Origin: Desulfobacteraceae bacterium
Lineage (GTDB): Bacteria > Desulfobacterota > Desulfobacteria > Desulfobacterales > SURF-15
Direction: 5' to 3'
Length of the DNA stretch: 11,197 bases
Assembly: GCA_003599475.1 (NCBI GenBank)
Contig: QZKK01000182.1
Span: 1 to 11,197, forward strand
Shown here one piece after another: positions 1 to 7,527 of the stretch (the first letter of the stretch is position 1; each line of letters begins with the position of its first letter). The notes under the pieces are model-generated. The model was not told the origin of the DNA, made no database searches, and was given only the letters and a program-made list of their open reading frames with translations. A program made the translations under genes and the position numbers.

Positions 1-120
1 TCGACGTGCAATTATTGTGACGTATTATCAGGCACTGGGTAGATATAATTGCTTGCTCTGCACTAAGTCCTGAGCAAGTAAATTCGTCACCGGATTTATG
101 CGCCGATGGACTTAGCATCT

Positions 121-1134
121 CTATGATGAATATCGATCAGCAAGTTCCCCCAGAATCCGGCGGTATAATTTATAATTGGCGAATGGAATCGTGCTGCGCG
201 GCCGGTCGTCGAGGCAGGGGAGATAACGACCGGATTCAAGCAGGCCGGGCACCATTTCCTCGATTACCTCTCTCAGAAAAGCCGCGTCTCCCGTTAAAGC
301 GGTTGCATCGATGCCTCCGATCAGCGCCAATCGAGGCCCGAATCTATGGCGAAGCCTGGGATACTCCATTTCGGCACTCCGTATATTGCTGATCCATAAG
401 CAGTTGATTCCTGCATCGATGAGAGAAGGCAACAGTGAAGCCAAATTTCCCCCGGTAGAACAGAGGATGCGGAGGGGAACATCGAATCTTTCCAGCAAAC
501 CGATGACTTTCCGATAGCCGGGTACAGCGAACCGTTCAAACATCGCAGGGGATATCACGGGACCTTTATTGGATGCGATCGGCTCATAAAACGCGGCATA
601 GTCCACAGGCACCTTTGAAAGGACCCGCTCAAGGCAGACGCAGTAGAAATCGGCTGTCCGCTGAATCAGATCTTCCACCATCCGGGGCTTTTCCACGAGG
701 GCGATGCAGGCATTTGCCAGGGATTCCCAATCCCCTACACCCAACATCTGCAGCAGGCCTCCTCCCGAGGCATCTACGTAAAGGACTCTGCCTTTCTCCC
801 GAAGCCGTTTGCCTCGTTTTTCAAAACCCCGTGCATAACGGGAGCGTTGGTCGGGATGATAGTGTCTTATAAAAGAGGAAGGGTCTTTAAGAAGATCCGG
901 TGCTTTTCGATAGAACGGGTAGCTGCGCAGCATGAGTCCGACGGAATGATGCGTCTCCAGATTGAAACACTTCGAAAAGGACTTTGATCGTGGAAAGCCC
1001 TCCGTGTACCATCGCTTGAGCGTGTCTTCTGCAGGCTCTATGTCAAAAAACGGAAACCGGTCGGATCCGTTTCCCGTCAGGGTATCTAAGAACCGTTGTC
1101 TCTGCGTGATTTTCTGCACTTCAGATGATCGCAT
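121..1134 (-). CDS. Uroporphyrinogen-decarboxylase-like (URO-D/MtaA-type methyltransferase family) protein
   Basis: The product is about 337 aa from the chosen ATG at 1134, a normal length for URO-D-fold proteins. The C-terminal half shows the family layout: an acidic segment followed by an EPIASNKGPVISP stretch, a CSTGGNLASLLPSLIDAGIN segment at the place where relatives carry H-x-C/S-G-N, an LIGGID segment, and a closing GRYLPCLDDRP...NY region. True HemE acts in haem synthesis. Proteins of this divergent type in anaerobes are usually methyl-corrinoid:coenzyme methyltransferases or of unknown role, so I infer a methyl-transfer or unknown function rather than haem synthesis. The reading frame stays open upstream to 1245, but that extension is basic, low-complexity and not family-like, so I prefer the internal ATG. 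The ribosome site is weak (AGGA about 12 nt away). It is the last gene of a possible minus-strand operon with the amidase and dehydrogenase. Confidence 0.75.
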   Translation of the reverse strand: MRSSEVQKITQRQRFLDTLTGNGSDRFPFFDIEPAEDTLKRWYTEGFPRSKSFSKCFNLETHHSVGLMLRSYPFYRKAPDLLKDPSSFIRHYHPDQRSRYARGFEKRGKRLREKGRVLYVDASGGGLLQMLGVGDWESLANACIALVEKPRMVEDLIQRTADFYCVCLERVLSKVPVDYAAFYEPIASNKGPVISPAMFERFAVPGYRKVIGLLERFDVPLRILCSTGGNLASLLPSLIDAGINCLWISNIRSAEMEYPRLRHRFGPRLALIGGIDATALTGDAAFLREVIEEMVPGLLESGRYLPCLDDRPRSTIPFANYKLYRRILGELADRYSS

Positions 1135-1275
1135 ACAGCTTGATCCTGCCGGTTCACCTGATCCGCATCTCCGTTTACGGCTCACACATCTTTGCAGCAG
1201 AGGTGCCCGACCCTTTTTATCTCTGCATCGTCGATCCGACTGCATCTGCCTTTCTCGGGGCTCATATGAGGCCGA

Positions 1276-2697
1276 TCAGCCCGCAACCGGCGGGCGGTGC
1301 TTCCATGTGCCCGTCGCCTGCTCGAATGCATGAGCCAACTGCAGAACGCCGAAGTCGTCCTGATGCCGGCCTACGATCTGCAGACCGATGGGAAGGCCGT
1401 CTTCGGTGAACCCGCAGGGTATCGAAATGCAGGGATGCCCCGTGATCGTGATGTACCAGGTGGAACGGAGCCAGTCGATGTAGTTTTTCATGGAAACGCC
1501 GTTGATCTCGCGCACCCAGCGCTCCTTTACATCGAAAGGCGGCACCTGGGTGACGGGGCAGACAAAGAATTCATGGCGGTCCATGAACTCCCGCATCCGG
1601 TGGTAGAGCTGCGTCCGTTTCGCCTCCGCCTGTCCGATCTGAGGGCCGGTGAGCTTCAGACCCTCCTCGATATTCCAGATCAGGGTATCCTTCATCACTT
1701 TCCGGTGCGTCTTGAGCATCTCTTCGAAGCGCACTGCCATTCGCCATGCCCGCCATACCAGGAAGATCTCCTCTGCATCGGTAAAATCGGGGCATTCCTC
1801 TTCCACGATGCAGCCGATCTGTTCGAAGACTCCGCGGTGGGCTTTAAGGACGGCCTCAACTCGGGAATCGACCGGCAACCCGCCCAAATCCGCGCTGAAA
1901 GCCACCGAAACCCCCTTGAAATCCCGATCCAGCGGCTGGCGAAACCGATCGCCGGATTCAGGGATGGAGATGGGTTGGCGCGGATCCGGCCCGGCCATCG
2001 TGCTGAGCATCAGCGCCGTATCTTTCACGGTGCGGGCCATCGGGCCCTGAACGGAAATGCCCCACCAGCCGAGGTCCGAGGGCCATACGGGAACCCGGCC
2101 GGGGGAGGTGCGGAATCCGATGACGTTGCAGAATGCAGCCGGTATCCGGAGCGATCCGCCGGTATCGCTGCCGTCGGCGATTGGAAGCATCCCGCAGGCA
2201 AGGGCCACCGCCGCGCCTCCGCTGCTGCCGCCGCAGGTCTTTTTCAAGTCATAGGGATTCAACGTCTCCCCGAAAACTTCGTTGAATGTCTGGGCTCCGA
2301 GACCGAACTCCGGTGTGTTGGTCTTTCCGATGGTAATCGCTCCTGCCTTCCGGAGCCGTTGTACGATCAGCGCATCCTGGTCCGGGATATGATCCCTGTA
2401 AATAGGGGAGCCGAAGGTCGTGCGAATCCCTTTGGTCGGCACCAGGTCCTTGTGCGCAATGGGAAGGCCGTGCAGCGGCGGAAGCGCCCCGCCGCGGGCG
2501 ATGGCTTCATCTGCCTTCTTTGCCCCCTCCATGGCCCTTTCGGGCAGCAGGGTCACGATGGCGTTTACTTTGGGGTTTACGCGAGCGATCTGAGCCAGGT
2601 GAGCCTCCATGACCTCGACGCAGGAGATTTCCTTGTTGCGGATTTTTTCAACCAGTTCCGAAGCTTCCATAAAACAGAGCTCGTTTTGATACGGCAT
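1276..2697 (-). CDS. Amidase-signature family hydrolase (GatA-like amidase)
   Basis: The 473-aa product is a full-length amidase-signature enzyme, which hydrolyses carboxamides to acid plus ammonia. The catalytic triad is visible: Lys83 in IAHKDL, cis-Ser158 in the GGSSGG loop (156-161), and nucleophile Ser182 in DTGGSLRIPA. Spacings of 75 and 99 residues from the lysine match those of FAAH (Lys142, Ser217, Ser241). The C-terminal GLPIGLQIVGRHQDD segment is also typical. The start ATG at 2697 has a good ribosome site (AAAGGA at 2705-2710 on the minus strand). It resembles GatA in fold, but with no gatB or gatC beside it and a dehydrogenase upstream, a free-standing catabolic amidase is more likely than Glu-tRNA(Gln) amidotransferase. 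The substrate cannot be read from sequence. Confidence 0.93.
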   Translation of the reverse strand: MPYQNELCFMEASELVEKIRNKEISCVEVMEAHLAQIARVNPKVNAIVTLLPERAMEGAKKADEAIARGGALPPLHGLPIAHKDLVPTKGIRTTFGSPIYRDHIPDQDALIVQRLRKAGAITIGKTNTPEFGLGAQTFNEVFGETLNPYDLKKTCGGSSGGAAVALACGMLPIADGSDTGGSLRIPAAFCNVIGFRTSPGRVPVWPSDLGWWGISVQGPMARTVKDTALMLSTMAGPDPRQPISIPESGDRFRQPLDRDFKGVSVAFSADLGGLPVDSRVEAVLKAHRGVFEQIGCIVEEECPDFTDAEEIFLVWRAWRMAVRFEEMLKTHRKVMKDTLIWNIEEGLKLTGPQIGQAEAKRTQLYHRMREFMDRHEFFVCPVTQVPPFDVKERWVREINGVSMKNYIDWLRSTWYITITGHPCISIPCGFTEDGLPIGLQIVGRHQDDFGVLQLAHAFEQATGTWKHRPPVAG

Positions 2698-2722
2698 TTT
2701 GTAGTCCTTTCAAGAGTGTCTC

Positions 2723-2750
2723 ACGCAAAAACGCAAAGAACGCAAAGAAG
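2723..2750. repeat. Short tandem repeat, ACGCAAAGA units
   Basis: Three head-to-tail copies of an ACGCAAAAA/ACGCAAAGA unit lie in the gap between dehydrogenase and amidase. From memory, similar ACGCAAAGA runs occur as scattered intergenic repeats in many environmental genomes. No function is assigned. Confidence 0.6.
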
Positions 2751-2856
2751 TGCACAAAAAACTAGCGCACCGGGCGTGAGAGATCCATTTTGAATTGTGA
2801 AATCTTTGGTAGATTCAAGTATTATCGAAGGATCCCCATTGGGACCCAAAACCATT

Positions 2857-3927
2857 TCACATCAGGCGAAGCGGCACGCCGAATTCCTTGCTTACCTGCT
2901 GCAGCTCGGCCACGGTTCCGACCGCCAGCGGGATTCCCGATTTCCGGCGTTCGAGCAGCGTTCGGTACTCCCGCTCTCCCGGCAAAAAGATCTCGGTTAC
3001 TCCTGGGGCCTTCTTGACGCCTTTGATCTCCCGGATCCCCTTATCCATCCGGCGCTTGAACTCGGCGACCTCCACGAAAGAGGAGACCGGAAGGACGCCA
3101 AGCAGATGGCCGATGTTCTGCGGCCGCTCGAAATCGTCGTAGAGGTGGGTCACGTCCGCGCCGAAGGCGCCTCCGGAAAGCATGGTGCTCAACATGCCGA
3201 TCACCGTGGTCAGCGCATACCCCTTGGCACCTGCAATCGGCAGCACGAATCCTTTGAGCGCCTCGTGGGGGTCGGTGGTCGGGCGGCCCTGCGCGTCCGT
3301 GCACCACCCCTCGGGGATGGACTCCCCTCGAGCGGCGGCGACGTTGACCCTCCCGCGTGCGGCCACGCTGCAGGCCATGTCCAGGACAATGGGGAGCTCA
3401 TCGCCGGCCGGGATTGCGATGGCAAAGGGATTGTTTCCCAGCATGGCTTCCGCCCCGCCCCAGGGGGCGACATGATTGATTCCTCCCACCGAGAAGCAGA
3501 AGCCGATCATGTCGTGCTCGAGCGCCATCTGAGCGAAATAGGCTTCGGTGCCGTTGTGGTTGCTCCTGCACACGGAGACCCACGCGCAGTCTCCGTCTTT
3601 GGCCTTGTCGATGGCAAGCTCCATGGCCCGCCGGCTGACGAGCTGGCCCATGCCGTTGTCGCCGTCGACAACGGCGGTTGTCCGCGTATCGCGGATGACG
3701 CGGATCTTCGGGCGCGGATTGAATACACCTGCCTGCAGCCGGCGCACATAGACAGGGAAGCGGATCATCCCATGAGAATGGACGCCTCGAAGGTCGGCTT
3801 CGACCAGGCAGTCGGAAACGATTCCGGCCTCTTCGGACGGCAGGTCGAGTTTTTTTAAAACCTCTTTGCAGAAATCGTTGAGATCGGGTTCGGCGATCGG
3901 AATCGCCCGTTCATCGGTTTCGCTCAT
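2857..3927 (-). CDS. Malate/L-lactate dehydrogenase family (Ldh_2) NAD(P)-dependent oxidoreductase
   Basis: The product is 356 aa from the ATG at 3927, the usual length of this family, which reduces 2-oxoacids or oxidises 2-hydroxyacids (malate, sulfolactate, ureidoglycolate and diketogulonate enzymes). Supporting motifs are the N-terminal ADLRGVHSHGMIRFP segment with the conserved His, the SNHNGTEAYFAQMAL segment with the Asn/His cofactor-site signature, the GGINHVAPWGG and NNPFAIAIP segments, and the late GAKGYAL segment with its Lys. The frame is open upstream to a TTG at 3987, but that extension (MQTSAEAF...) is not family-like. The ATG at 3927 has AGAGG about 11 nt upstream and begins just before the conserved region. 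It is first in the minus-strand gene row, 159 bp before the amidase. Substrate specificity is not readable. Confidence 0.92.
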   Translation of the reverse strand: MSETDERAIPIAEPDLNDFCKEVLKKLDLPSEEAGIVSDCLVEADLRGVHSHGMIRFPVYVRRLQAGVFNPRPKIRVIRDTRTTAVVDGDNGMGQLVSRRAMELAIDKAKDGDCAWVSVCRSNHNGTEAYFAQMALEHDMIGFCFSVGGINHVAPWGGAEAMLGNNPFAIAIPAGDELPIVLDMACSVAARGRVNVAAARGESIPEGWCTDAQGRPTTDPHEALKGFVLPIAGAKGYALTTVIGMLSTMLSGGAFGADVTHLYDDFERPQNIGHLLGVLPVSSFVEVAEFKRRMDKGIREIKGVKKAPGVTEIFLPGEREYRTLLERRKSGIPLAVGTVAELQQVSKEFGVPLRLM

Positions 3928-3977
3928 CTTAAAATCAACCTCTTTATCAGACTCATGGATTGAAAAAGCTTCCGCCG

Positions 3978-4006
3978 ATGTTTGCAAAGCGGAGCCGATA
4001 TGTCAA
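3978..4006 (-). promoter_or_regulatory. Possible sigma70 promoter of the minus-strand dehydrogenase gene
   Basis: On the minus strand a perfect -35 TTGACA (4006-4001) is followed after 17 nt by a weak -10 AAACAT (3983-3978). The predicted transcript would start about 45 nt upstream of the ATG at 3927, which supports that start over the upstream TTG at 3987. The poor -10 keeps confidence low. Confidence 0.35.
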
Positions 4007-4044
4007 CAGGAATAGGATTCCTCGTGCACTGAATCCATAGCTCC

Positions 4045-4069
4045 AGATGGACGCAGATGAACGCAGATC
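4045..4069. repeat. Short tandem repeat, AGATGRACGC units
   Basis: Two full copies and a partial third copy of an AGATGGACGC/AGATGAACGC decamer lie in noncoding DNA upstream of the dehydrogenase gene. Runs of this kind recur between genes in many environmental bacterial genomes as I remember them. No gene overlaps it. Confidence 0.55.
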
Positions 4070-4507
4070 TTATCTTTAATGGAATGATGAAAGGCCGTTG
4101 AGAAGTCTCGACTTGAACCCGGAGGATTTTGTCCGGGAGGCGAGCATCCGGAATAAACATCTCATCCATATCGCAGCCTTTAGCCCCTGCTTCTGCAGTC
4201 TTCCATTATTGCCCGCATGAAATATGACCTGTGCATGGAAAATTTGTGTTGAAAATCAAGGTATTTGGCAGTAATGAAACAGAATGCATTAAGACCTTTT
4301 CCTCCAACGTTTTTAATTGTTCTCAACTTGTTGATATCTTAACGTATTTAGCGGTATTGCCTTCGATGACGGGCTTCCGGTTCAAGACGAAAATACCGGT
4401 TTTCGGTTGCTCTGCAGTTTTCTTTTAAAAATGAAGTATTTTTCCGGCTGTGCTGAAACCGGATTTTGACGTATTTTTGCAGAATCAATCAAAAAACATC
4501 AATGATT

Positions 4508-4537
4508 TTGAAATATTATATTTGCGCAATGTAGAAT
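4508..4537 (+). promoter_or_regulatory. Possible sigma70 promoter driving the first cassette
   Basis: TTGAAA (4508-4513) and TAGAAT (4532-4537) are separated by 18 nt. Transcription would begin near 4544, about 80 nt before the first cassette gene. It sits where integron cassette promoters (Pc) are expected, but it could equally be fortuitous in AT-rich DNA. Confidence 0.35.
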
Positions 4538-4625
4538 TACGTCAAACGTGAAATATTTTTACCAAATTGGATTACTTAAGAATTGAGGCCTACTTAGTAG
4601 TTCTGCGGGAGGAAGAGAAGAGTAG

Positions 4626-5339
4626 ATGGGACAGAAGTTCTACCAGAAGGCATCAGTCCAAGTTGTGATGGTGACTGGCATCGTGGCTATAGTCATCGCC
4701 GCAGGTCAGATCTGGTTTGCCCATTCTAATGTCAAGGTCGAGAACAGGAAGCTCAACCGAGACATCCAGATCCTTCGGGACGATCTCGCGAAATCCAATG
4801 GCGAAGTACAGCGTCTGGAGACACTGCTCACACCCTTTCGCACAATAGCACTTGAGCGGTACGCAGGCCCCGAAGGCGAAGCGCTTCGCAAACTAGCCAG
4901 CAAGATCGCCGAAATCGAGTCTCAAATCGAAACGACGAAGCGTCTCGCGGAACCCGCTGTCCTGATCTTGGACGGCGTTGACATCAAGCCCGTGACGGAA
5001 GGATTCGAAGCGATTGTGAAGTTCAGACCGTCGAAGAATCAACCCGTTCCCAAAATTACAATTACCGCACAACTGCCAGTCGCTTCACAGGCACGGATTC
5101 TCGAGCTCAAGCAAGTGCCGCCAGCGGGCGGAACTCTTGCGGTTTTCAATGTTCGAAAGGGTATCAATCCAGACGGCAAGGCTGCAATGTGGCAATGCAA
5201 TCCATCTGGAATCGGTCCCGCATGGTTCTCCCTTACCGTTTCCCAACCAACCAAAGCTCTGATTGAGCTGGACTGCGGACCCAAGCCCTTTGAGATTGAC
5301 ATCCAGACGCAGAACAAGAGCGTTCAAGCGACTCCGTGA
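4626..5339 (+). CDS. Cassette 1: membrane-anchored coiled-coil protein, unknown function
   Basis: This 237-aa protein is not recognised. It has one N-terminal transmembrane helix (about residues 11-31, VQVVMVTGIVAIVIAAG), then a long charged helical region with heptad character (about 36-68 and 82-108) broken by a TPFRTIALERYAG segment at 69-81, then a probably beta-rich C-terminal domain of about 125 residues. The topology suggests an inner-membrane anchor with a soluble domain; which side it faces is unclear. The ATG at 4626 follows a purine-rich GGGAGGAAGAGAAGAG tract, acceptable as a ribosome site. The last codons overlap the attC-like site, typical of a cassette gene. A membrane-bound scaffold or sensor role is possible but unsupported. 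Confidence 0.8.
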   Translation: MGQKFYQKASVQVVMVTGIVAIVIAAGQIWFAHSNVKVENRKLNRDIQILRDDLAKSNGEVQRLETLLTPFRTIALERYAGPEGEALRKLASKIAEIESQIETTKRLAEPAVLILDGVDIKPVTEGFEAIVKFRPSKNQPVPKITITAQLPVASQARILELKQVPPAGGTLAVFNVRKGINPDGKAAMWQCNPSGIGPAWFSLTVSQPTKALIELDCGPKPFEIDIQTQNKSVQATP

Positions 5340-5391
5340 AGGCCGCCGCGGACGACGGCCTTCACGGAGCGCCTGACGCTCACCGTTGGAC
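5309..5391 (+). other. attC-like recombination site after cassette 1
   Basis: A 14-bp perfect inverted repeat (CTCCGTGAAGGCCG at 5332-5345 with its complement at 5356-5369) is flanked by partly paired outer arms and ends in the core box GTTGGAC (5385-5391), which fits GTTRRRY. The left core is degenerate (GCAGAAC near 5309-5315). It could be mistaken for a terminator, but no T-run follows the hairpin. Confidence 0.7.
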
Positions 5392-5408
5392 GGAAGTGGA
5401 GGAATGAG

Positions 5409-5828
5409 ATGATGGAATCGTGGGGAATTCCTCTTGTGTCATTTGTTGTCGGCGTCGCGACTGGCGCCGCTGGGAAATACCTCGCTGACAAGTTCACGGA
5501 TCAGCGAAGAGACAAAGCAAAGAATCGGAAGGTGAAAAAGGCATTCGATAATATACGGAGCCAAATGCCCGAATTAATTACCGAGATGAAAACTGACTTC
5601 ACTAAAAATGAGAACGAATCAATACGGGAATTTGTGATACTTCCAAGTGATAAGGTCGTTTTCAATAGCGCACAGCCCCGGTTCCTCTACTATGAGAATC
5701 AACACCAGAACCTAAAAGGCAAGGTTGATGTCTTAGAGAACCATGGATATGTCATCGATGTAACTGTATCTAATGCGCCGATTTATCGCATTACAGAAGA
5801 GTTCTGGAATCTCGTTCTCAGGGCATGA
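5409..5828 (+). CDS. Cassette 2: small membrane-anchored protein, unknown function
   Basis: The 139-aa product is not assigned a function. It starts with a glycine-rich transmembrane helix (about residues 6-24), followed by a strongly basic stretch (about 28-46, DKFTDQRRDKAKNRKVKK) that by the positive-inside rule would keep the C-terminal part in the cytoplasm. The C-terminal region ends in a GYVIDVT...NAPIYRITEEF segment resembling a small globular, possibly winged-helix-like fold; that resemblance is only an impression. The ATG at 5409 is preceded at 6 nt by GGAGG; a second ATG at 5412 is an equal alternative. The stop codon lies 2 nt before the next attC, so gene and attC form one compact cassette starting at 5386. 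Confidence 0.82.
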   Translation: MMESWGIPLVSFVVGVATGAAGKYLADKFTDQRRDKAKNRKVKKAFDNIRSQMPELITEMKTDFTKNENESIREFVILPSDKVVFNSAQPRFLYYENQHQNLKGKVDVLENHGYVIDVTVSNAPIYRITEEFWNLVLRA

Positions 5829-5830
5829 TC

Positions 5831-5891
5831 ATCCAACCATGCTCTTGCAGCGGAGCGCAAAAAGCCGCGCCCGCTGAAGAGCCCGTTGGGC
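5831..5891 (+). other. attC site after cassette 2
   Basis: The core boxes ATCCAAC (5831-5837) and GTTGGGC (5885-5891) fit RYYYAAC and GTTRRRY exactly. The inner arms (GCTCTTGCAGCGG against CCGCTGAAGAGC) pair with a single extra G on one arm, the extrahelical base characteristic of attC. The 45-nt core between the boxes differs at one base from that of the site at 8006-8067. Confidence 0.93.
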
Positions 5892-5908
5892 ATCTGGAGA
5901 GCAAGACA

Positions 5909-6580
5909 GTGAGCGACTCGCTGCCACCTAATAATGCTGTTCGCTCGTACATGAGTCTCATGCACGAGTTGGCAATCCGGATTGACCTTGTTGCAACTGC
6001 CTGCGATGGAGGCCTCAATCTAAGGCCGCCCTATGCTCGTGAATACGCTTACCTTCAGTTTCGACGTTGCTGCGAGCTCATGGCGTTAGGTTGTCTTTTC
6101 CTTCACGGAGACCTCCCTCTGGCGCAAACAAATTCAGCCAAGAAGGAGTGGAATGCGGATAAAATAATGCGAATGCTTAACAAGGCACACCCGTATGCGT
6201 TTCCCCAGAGCGTCATCACCGAGCGCACCACACTGGGAATGAACATCAAGGCAAACGCCAAACCCGAGGCATTATCGTTTGATGAATTTAAGAAGCTTTA
6301 CGCTGAATGCGGTGAAGTGCTGCACCGGGGAACAATCCGAACGGTTGAGGTCTTCGGGATGCCTTCGCAGGTTGATTACGAAAAGGTCATAAGCTGGCAG
6401 TGTAAAATAGTCCATCTCATGAACGAACACATCGTTGTCTCAGCGAACGGCAAGGACCTTTATTTAATTGCCCTACGATCACCTTCGGGTTTCCCACAAT
6501 GCAGCATTCTCACGCCAGATCCAGCTACTGGCACTATGAAGGTTCGACAATTTAAAGCTGATTCGGGGCGTACTTTATGA
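5909..6580 (+). CDS. Cassette 3: conserved-looking hypothetical protein
   Basis: The 223-aa soluble protein is not recognised with confidence. The frame is open back to an ATG at 5825, but that ATG lies before the attC at 5831-5891 and its first residues would be translated attC sequence. The GTG at 5909 has GGAG about 10 nt upstream and falls inside the cassette (which begins at 5886), so I choose it. Visible features are a helical N-terminal half with two adjacent cysteines (54-55), an FDEFKKLYAECGEVLHRGTIR segment around 124-144, and a C-terminal hydrophobic-strand region (about 172-190). The LHRG segment following a helix is reminiscent of HEPN-like helical proteins, but the arginine of the R-x4-6-H motif is not where it should be, so this is only a hint. 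Confidence 0.8.
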   Translation: MSDSLPPNNAVRSYMSLMHELAIRIDLVATACDGGLNLRPPYAREYAYLQFRRCCELMALGCLFLHGDLPLAQTNSAKKEWNADKIMRMLNKAHPYAFPQSVITERTTLGMNIKANAKPEALSFDEFKKLYAECGEVLHRGTIRTVEVFGMPSQVDYEKVISWQCKIVHLMNEHIVVSANGKDLYLIALRSPSGFPQCSILTPDPATGTMKVRQFKADSGRTL

Positions 6581-6596
6581 ATATACTTTAAGAGGT

Positions 6597-6668
6597 GCCC
6601 AACAAATCACTGCACTGGATTTTTACTCCGCTGCGCTTCGTAAAAACCAGTGAGTTCAATCGTTGGGC
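6597..6668 (+). other. attC site after cassette 3
   Basis: GCCCAAC (6597-6603) and GTTGGGC (6662-6668) are fully complementary core boxes. The inner arms CACTGGATTTTTAC and GTAAAAACCAGTG pair with one extra A on the left arm, and the loop carries TCCGCTGCGCT, shared with the site at 9262-9333. This is a textbook attC of 72 bp. Confidence 0.95.
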
Positions 6669-6702
6669 ATACCGACAGACCAATTCTAAGGCACAGACGT
6701 AA

Positions 6703-7425
6703 ATGACACAGGATGGAATATATTGGCTATTTACATCCTCCGCCCAGACTGTAGCGGCTTTCGTCGCTTTCCTTCTTGCGGGTTTTGCTCTATCTCTGGG
6801 AATGCTTGACGGAACGATTCAGCGGGATGAAACAATGGCCGAGGTGGTCGAGGAGCTCAAACGTGGATATCACAACAGAGTACGCGATCTTTCCTACCTC
6901 ACTGGTTTGGCCATTGTTACAAATCTTCTGATCGTTATGCTTCAAGCAGTTGGTACTTTTTATCACTGGAGTCTTCTTGGCCTGGGTGCGGGGCTAAATG
7001 TAGTCGCAATTGGGCTCGCCATTCATTTTACAGTAGGGCTCATTAATCCAAATCGCGTACGAAACGCTGCTCGCCGTCTTCTTGAAGCTCTTCCGATACC
7101 TACCACTCCTGAACCAACCGCTAGCGTCGCTGATTTCCTTGCTATGTTTATACCTCTTGAGCGTAAACTAAGGGACCTTGCCTTTGGTGTAACTCAGGAA
7201 AAGCTCATCTCCTCTATTTCTTCCGAGCAACGATTTATATCTTTTCCTCGGATCGTACAGTCGCTTGTCATTCACGAGATGATTTCAAAATCTGAGGCAG
7301 AAAGGATATTAAGCTTGGCGAGATACCGGAACCTTGTTGTTCATGGGCAGGTGGAATCGGTCGAGCAAGAGATGGTGAACGAAGCCAAAGATATTCTTGC
7401 GCTTCTGAATGATCGCGGTCCTTAG
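6703..7425 (+). CDS. Cassette 4: three-helix membrane protein with a C-terminal HEPN-like domain
   Basis: The 240-aa product has an N-terminal hydrophobic helix (about 10-33), a charged linker (38-63), two more hydrophobic helices (about 64-84 and 88-113), and a cytoplasm-sized C-terminal domain of about 100 residues. That domain begins with an LERKLRDLAF helix (152-161) and ends with ARYRNLVVHG, in which Arg209-Asn210-x3-His214 matches the R-x4-6-H motif of HEPN ribonucleases and HEPN-like domains. HEPN domains are frequent RNase effectors in toxin-antitoxin and anti-phage systems; here attachment to a membrane anchor is notable, but RNase activity is inferred from a short motif only. The ATG at 6703 has no strong ribosome site; the attC at 6597-6668 bounds the cassette on the left and that at 7435 follows the stop by 9 nt. 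Confidence 0.85.
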   Translation: MTQDGIYWLFTSSAQTVAAFVAFLLAGFALSLGMLDGTIQRDETMAEVVEELKRGYHNRVRDLSYLTGLAIVTNLLIVMLQAVGTFYHWSLLGLGAGLNVVAIGLAIHFTVGLINPNRVRNAARRLLEALPIPTTPEPTASVADFLAMFIPLERKLRDLAFGVTQEKLISSISSEQRFISFPRIVQSLVIHEMISKSEAERILSLARYRNLVVHGQVESVEQEMVNEAKDILALLNDRGP

Positions 7426-7434
7426 AAAAAGAGT

Positions 7435-7490
7435 GCCCAACGGCTTGCACCCGATGAAACAACACACGGGTGAAGCTGAGTGCGTTGGGT
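7435..7490 (+). other. attC site after cassette 4
   Basis: GCCCAAC (7435-7441) and GTTGGGT (7484-7490) are the core boxes. Inner arms GCTTGCACCCG and CGGGTGAAGC pair with a single extra G. At 56 bp it lies at the short end for attC sites. Confidence 0.92.
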
Positions 7491-7527
7491 ATCGGATATA
7501 CCCGTTGTGAATGCGTAGGAGATTCTC

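Larger units (their letters stand above)
3988..4625. other. Gene-free AT-rich region at the left edge of the cassette array
   Basis: This stretch of over 600 bp has no convincing gene. The only open frames are a 65-codon plus-strand frame at 4231-4428 and an 81-codon minus-strand frame running over the tandem repeat, neither with recognisable sequence. The part from about 4,240 to 4,580 is clearly more AT-rich than its neighbours. This is where an attI site or the scar of a lost integrase gene would be expected, but I see no clear GTTRRRY core next to cassette 1 and no intI-like frame on either strand. A plausible promoter (4508-4537) faces the array. Confidence 0.5.

Noticed and set aside
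52..78. Inverted repeat CTTGCTC/GAGCAAG as a terminator of the URO-D-like gene
   Set aside because: The stem is only 7 bp with a 13-nt loop and no clear T-tract follows in the direction of transcription.
1297..2793. 498-codon plus-strand open frame
   Set aside because: It lies antisense to the amidase gene, whose triad and family motifs are complete; the plus-strand translation has no recognisable domain.
2797..3858. 353-codon plus-strand open frame
   Set aside because: It is antisense to the dehydrogenase gene and reads as low-meaning Arg/Gly/Pro/His-rich sequence typical of a high-GC shadow frame.
4231..4428. 65-codon plus-strand frame in the AT-rich gap
   Set aside because: It has no ribosome site, no recognisable motif and an unusual composition; noncoding is more likely.
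5332..5369. Rho-independent terminator at the strong GC hairpin after cassette 1
   Set aside because: No T-run follows on either strand, and the hairpin is extended by outer arms ending in a GTTGGAC core, fitting attC better.
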